Assembly: GCA_020633435.1 (NCBI GenBank)
Contig: JACKDP010000005.1
Coordinates: 626,086 to 690,085, forward strand
Direction: 5' to 3'
Source of the DNA: Myxococcales bacterium
GTDB lineage: Bacteria > Myxococcota_A > Bradymonadia > UBA7976 > UBA1532
Length of the DNA: 64,000 bases
Position numbers and translations under genes: made by a program. Under the pieces are notes generated by a model. The model had not been told where the DNA came from and made no database searches. It was given only the letters and a program-made list of their open reading frames with translations. Position 1 is the first letter of the stretch, and each line of letters begins with the position of its first letter. Positions 61,161 through 64,000 of this stretch are shown piece by piece.

Positions 61161-61880
61161 ATGCCTGACGGCGTCCCCTCAGCCCCGCCGCCGGCCCCGG
61201 AGCGCCGGCCCGGGGGCTTCCGCTTCCTCCTCGTAGGCGGCAGCGCGCTGGCCTGCTGCGCCGGCGCCACCAACGTGCTGGCCATGCTCGGCGGCGTGCA
61301 CCACCCCGCCACCCACGTCACCGGGACGCTGACGAGCCTGCCCGCCGCCATCGCCCAGGGTGACGCCGACGCCATCGCGGTCCTCGGCGCCCTCGTCCTG
61401 GGCTTCCTGCTCGGCGCCGCCCTCAGCGGCGCCGTCGTCGACTCCACCGAGCTGCGCGTGGGCCGCCGCTACGGCGTCCTGCTCGTCGCCGCCGGCTCCG
61501 CCCTCGCCCTGGGCGCCACCCTCCTCGGCCACGCCCACCCGGCCATCGGCGGCGCCTTCATCGCGGGGGGCGCCGGCATCCAGAACGCCATGGCCACCCG
61601 CATCAGCGCCGCCGTCGTCCGCACCACGCACATGTCCGGCATCGTCACCGACCTCGGCATCGCCCTGGGCAAGGCGCTCACCGGCCGCGGCGTCACCCGC
61701 TGGCGCGTGACCCTCTACCTGGCCCTGCTCGGGGGCTTCCTCAGCGGGTGCGTCCTGGGCTTCGAGCTTTACCGGGGCCTCGCCGACGCGGGGCTGTACG
61801 TCATCGCGGGCGCGCTCGTCGCCGCGGGTGGAGGGTATTTTACCTGGCGGATCAAGCACTTCCAGCGTCACGCCGGGTGA
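61161..61880 (+). CDS. DUF1275 (YoaK family) membrane protein
   Basis: A 239-aa polytopic protein with six to seven hydrophobic segments: FLLVGGSALACCAGATNVLA, THVTGTLTSLPAAIAQGDAD, GALVLGFLLGAALSGAVVD and IAGGAGIQNAMATRISAAVV, TTHMSGIVTDLGIALGKAL. The 'THMTG..T.LG' pair in each half is the DUF1275/YoaK signature. Function in bacteria unknown. The ATG is 1 base after the SUKH stop, so co-transcription is likely. Confidence 0.9.
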   Translation: MPDGVPSAPPPAPERRPGGFRFLLVGGSALACCAGATNVLAMLGGVHHPATHVTGTLTSLPAAIAQGDADAIAVLGALVLGFLLGAALSGAVVDSTELRVGRRYGVLLVAAGSALALGATLLGHAHPAIGGAFIAGGAGIQNAMATRISAAVVRTTHMSGIVTDLGIALGKALTGRGVTRWRVTLYLALLGGFLSGCVLGFELYRGLADAGLYVIAGALVAAGGGYFTWRIKHFQRHAG

Positions 61881-61904
61881 CGCGCCGTGGCAGGACGGCC
61901 CGGC

Positions 61905-62855
61905 TCAGCCCTTGACGCCGAAGTGGTGCGCCGAGACGGCCTTGCCCATCATCTTCCCCGACCAGGCCACGACACCGCGGTCCGCGCCCGCCGCCCCCGC
62001 GGCCACCATCAGGGGGATGAGGTGCTCCTCCCGCGGGTGGCTCGCCCGGGCTGAGGGCGCCCCCGCCCAGCCCGTGAGCGCCCGGTCGCGGCTGGTCTCA
62101 TCGCCCACCACGGCCTCGGCGAGCCAGTCGTCGAACCGGCGCGAGGCGTCGGCGTGCCGTGGATCCGGGTCCATGAACCCGCGCATGTTGTGGTAGCTGT
62201 TGCCGCTGCCCACGATGAAGACACCCTCGTCGCGCAGCGGCGCCAGCGCCCGCCCCAGCGCGAGGTGCTGCGCCGGATCCAGGCCCCGCACCAGGCTGAG
62301 CTGCACCGTCGGGATGTCGGCCCCCGGGTAGGCGAGCAGCAGCGGGATGAACGTCCCATGGTCGAACCCGCGGCGCGGCTCCTGGTCGGTCTCGAACCCG
62401 GCCGCCGCCAGCACCTGCCGCGTCCGCTCCGCCACCTCGGGGCTGCCCGGCGCCGGCCACGTCAGCTCATAGGCCTCGGGCGGGAAGCCCGAGTAGTCGT
62501 AGTACATGGGCGGCGCCGCGCCCGTCATCACCGTCGGCACCCGCGCCTCCCAGTGCGCCGAGATGACCAGCAGCGCCTTGGGCTTGACCGCCGGCACCGA
62601 CGAGATCGACCGCATGTAGTCGGCCAGGGCCACCGTCTGCGCCCGGTCGAACCCCATCTCCATGATGGGCCACGGACCCCCGCCATGGGGGATGAAGGCC
62701 GTGGGCATGCGCCCGGACACCGCCTCGCCGCTCTTCGTGTTCGCTTCCATCTCGCCTCCCATCAGCCGACCGACGCCCACCGCCGCGGCTGCCAGCGCAC
62801 CCAGGCCCCCGAGCACCACCCGGCGGCTCGGCCCTCGTCCCGTCTCGTCACCCAT
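61905..62855 (-). CDS. DODA-type extradiol ring-opening dioxygenase family protein
   Basis: A 316-aa protein with a twin-arginine-like N-terminus (GPSRRVVLGGLGALAAAAVG), then a LigB/DODA domain. Metal-ligand His residues are visible in PTAFIPHGGGPWPIMEMG, ALLVISAHWEARVPTVMTG, GFDHGTFIPLLLAYPGADIP and IVGSGNSYHNMRGFMD. This matches YgiD-like enzymes, which open catechol or DOPA rings with zinc or iron. Export of such an enzyme by Tat is unusual. The F420-type oxidoreductase gene ends 22 bases upstream on the same strand, so they may form one unit. Confidence 0.88.
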   Translation of the reverse strand: MGDETGRGPSRRVVLGGLGALAAAAVGVGRLMGGEMEANTKSGEAVSGRMPTAFIPHGGGPWPIMEMGFDRAQTVALADYMRSISSVPAVKPKALLVISAHWEARVPTVMTGAAPPMYYDYSGFPPEAYELTWPAPGSPEVAERTRQVLAAAGFETDQEPRRGFDHGTFIPLLLAYPGADIPTVQLSLVRGLDPAQHLALGRALAPLRDEGVFIVGSGNSYHNMRGFMDPDPRHADASRRFDDWLAEAVVGDETSRDRALTGWAGAPSARASHPREEHLIPLMVAAGAAGADRGVVAWSGKMMGKAVSAHHFGVKG

Positions 62856-62877
62856 CGCGTCCTCCAGCCGGTGTCGC

Positions 62878-63483
62878 TCAGCCCGCCTGCCCATGCAGCA
62901 GCTTGAAGCCGATCTGGGGCCCCATGCCCAGCACGTACCCGAGCTGGATGTTGAGATACGCCAGCGGCTCCAGCAGCCGCGCGTTGCTCAGCGGCCCGGC
63001 GTCCACGGCGTCGAAGCCGATGGCCCGCGCCAGCGCCAGCGTCGTGCGCTTCGCCTCGGCGTCGTCGCCCGCCACGAACGCCGTCAGCGCCTCGTCGCCC
63101 AGCCGGCCCGTGGCCATGTGCGGGGCGAAGACGGTGTTGAAGGCCTTCACCACCCGCGCCGCCGGCAGCCGCCGCTGCAGCTCCTCCGCGCCGCTCGTCG
63201 AGAAGCCCAGCGCGAGCTGCATCTGGGCGTCGAGCGCGTTGGTCACGTCGATGACGACCTTGCCGGCCAGCGCCGCGCCCGCCACCTCGACGACGGCGCC
63301 CACCGCGGCGAAGGGCACCGCCAGCAGCACCACCTCAGCCCACGCCGCCGTCGCCTGGACGGCCGCCATGTCGTCGCCGACGGCGTGCACGGCGTGCCCC
63401 GCCGAGGCCAGGCCCTGCGCCAGCGCGCCGCCCACGTTGCCGTTGCCGATGATGCCGATCTTCAGGGTCTTCGAGCTCTGCAT
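62878..63483 (-). CDS. NADPH-dependent F420-type oxidoreductase family protein
   Basis: A 201-aa protein with a Rossmann start KIGIIGNGNVGGALAQGLAS and DDMAAVQATAAWAEVVLLAV, typical of the NADP oxidoreductase, coenzyme F420-dependent family (also called NAD(P)-binding reductases). The motif VIDVTNALDAQMQLALGFST is the family's 'vID.TN' region, and RVVKAFNTVFAPHMATG follows. The length is standard. Members in non-F420 organisms use NADP(H) with flavin or unknown substrates. A LysR gene lies 61 bases upstream on the same strand and may regulate it. Confidence 0.88.
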   Translation of the reverse strand: MQSSKTLKIGIIGNGNVGGALAQGLASAGHAVHAVGDDMAAVQATAAWAEVVLLAVPFAAVGAVVEVAGAALAGKVVIDVTNALDAQMQLALGFSTSGAEELQRRLPAARVVKAFNTVFAPHMATGRLGDEALTAFVAGDDAEAKRTTLALARAIGFDAVDAGPLSNARLLEPLAYLNIQLGYVLGMGPQIGFKLLHGQAG

Positions 63484-63544
63484 GTCGCACCTCCTGGTTG
63501 CGCCCTCACTGTCGTCGCCGCGACAGGGGTGCACAAGACGCGCT

Positions 63545-64000
63545 TCAGGCAACCGGGAGTCGCGAATTCGCAACCCCACCCGCCCCGAACTCCGCCCGCA
63601 TATGGTCGACGAACGCCTGCACCTTCGGCGACGCCGGCCCCGCCGGCCGCAGCAGGACGAGGTGACCCCGCCCGACCGGCTCCCAGTCCGGCAGCACGGG
63701 CACCAGCCCCTCGTCCACCACCGGCCCGTGCAGGACCATCGCGATGCCGCCCCCCGCCCGCGCTGCCTCGCGCAGCACCTCGGTGTCATGGGAGAGCAGG
63801 TGCCCCTGCAGCCCCACCTCCACCGCCTCGCTCGGCCGCCCCCGGAGCTGGAGCCGCAGCGCGATGCCCCCGCCCCAGGCCGGCGGCAGCAGCAGCCGGT
63901 GGCCGGCCAGATCGCGGGGGTGCGAGGGCGCCGGGTGCTCGGCCAGGTACGCCGGGCTCGCCACCAGCCCGACGCGAATCGCCGCCAGCGGCGTGGCGAT
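63545..64000 (-). CDS. LysR-family regulator, partial (C-terminal part)
   Basis: The gene enters from the right edge; only the C-terminal ligand-binding part is seen: IATPLAAIRVGLVASPAYLA, HPAPSHPRDLAGHRLLLPPA, LREAARAGGGIAMVLHGPVV and VPVLPDWEPVGRGHLVLLRP. This matches the second half of the LysR effector domain, ending with 'kvqafvdhmraef'. The N-terminal HTH lies outside the window. It precedes the F420-type oxidoreductase gene, the usual arrangement when LysR controls the next gene. Confidence 0.85.
   Translation of the reverse strand: MATPLAAIRVGLVASPAYLAEHPAPSHPRDLAGHRLLLPPAWGGGIALRLQLRGRPSEAVEVGLQGHLLSHDTEVLREAARAGGGIAMVLHGPVVDEGLVPVLPDWEPVGRGHLVLLRPAGPASPKVQAFVDHMRAEFGAGGVANSRLPVA

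Overview
The window is very GC-rich and almost fully coding, with strong G/C at third codon positions. The gene content points to a deltaproteobacterial-type organism, most likely Myxococcota. Signs are the many lipoproteins with a lipobox followed by Asp/Ala/Pro-rich linkers, EF-hand-like 'metal-binding' Asp motifs (MopE type), delta-60 repeats, thrombospondin type-3 repeats, an AgmX/PglI-like protein, CotH with lamin-tail domains, a large TIR/STAND/TPR protein and a DUF4157 protein. No rRNA, tRNA, CRISPR array or insertion sequence was recognised. No gene-free stretch exceeds about 250 bases. The taxonomic call is inference from gene content only.

Layout. 1-4665 (minus): a discoidin-like partial gene, a VioB-like protein split into two coupled genes, and an ABM-VOC fusion. 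4745-6475: a sodium/solute symporter, divergent from two lipoprotein genes (6546-7296). 7379-8293: a papain-like (NlpC/YiiX-type) candidate. 8317-18513 (minus): a six-gene run of a HemJ-like membrane protein, a Tat-type secreted protein, a VWA/zinc-ribbon/FHA membrane protein, an AmpD-like amidase with an M23-like region, a 631-aa beta-rich protein with possible P47/OrfX resemblance, and a 1214-aa propeller plus helical protein. 18683-22890 (plus): a damaged APH-type kinase and a multidomain CotH/lectin lipoprotein. 22906-28609 (minus): MAPEG, Cys-rich lipoprotein, hypothetical, YaeQ and TIR-like/STAND/TPR. 28692-32496: SelO, YaiI/DUF188 and a DEAD-box helicase. 32617-40149: exported proteins, a 2OG-oxygenase-like protein, a delta-60 lipoprotein, two GNATs, a Tat-exported propeller and three tandem tail-collar proteins. 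40228-42304: cytochrome P450 with a divergent TetR regulator. 42470-48074: mostly lipoproteins, a dihaem cytochrome and a BPL_N-like protein. 48178-50229: S46 peptidase. 50375-52543: a small toxin-antitoxin patch. 52560-57950: dihaem cytochrome, DUF4157 double-HExxH protein and LRR protein. 58026-64000: sulfatase, SUKH protein, DUF1275 protein, DODA-type dioxygenase, F420-type oxidoreductase and a partial LysR regulator.

The coherent multi-gene units are the VioB-like quartet, the 8.3-18.5 kb envelope/toxin-like operon, the MAPEG-to-STAND operon, the collar trio with its Tat propeller, and the two TA-like pairs. Five genes show a clean reading-frame break, three of them in Ala/Pro-coding linkers just after a signal peptide. 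Assembly indels are the simplest reading, but slippage-based variation cannot be excluded from sequence alone. Residue numbers are counted by eye and approximate unless tied to a motif.
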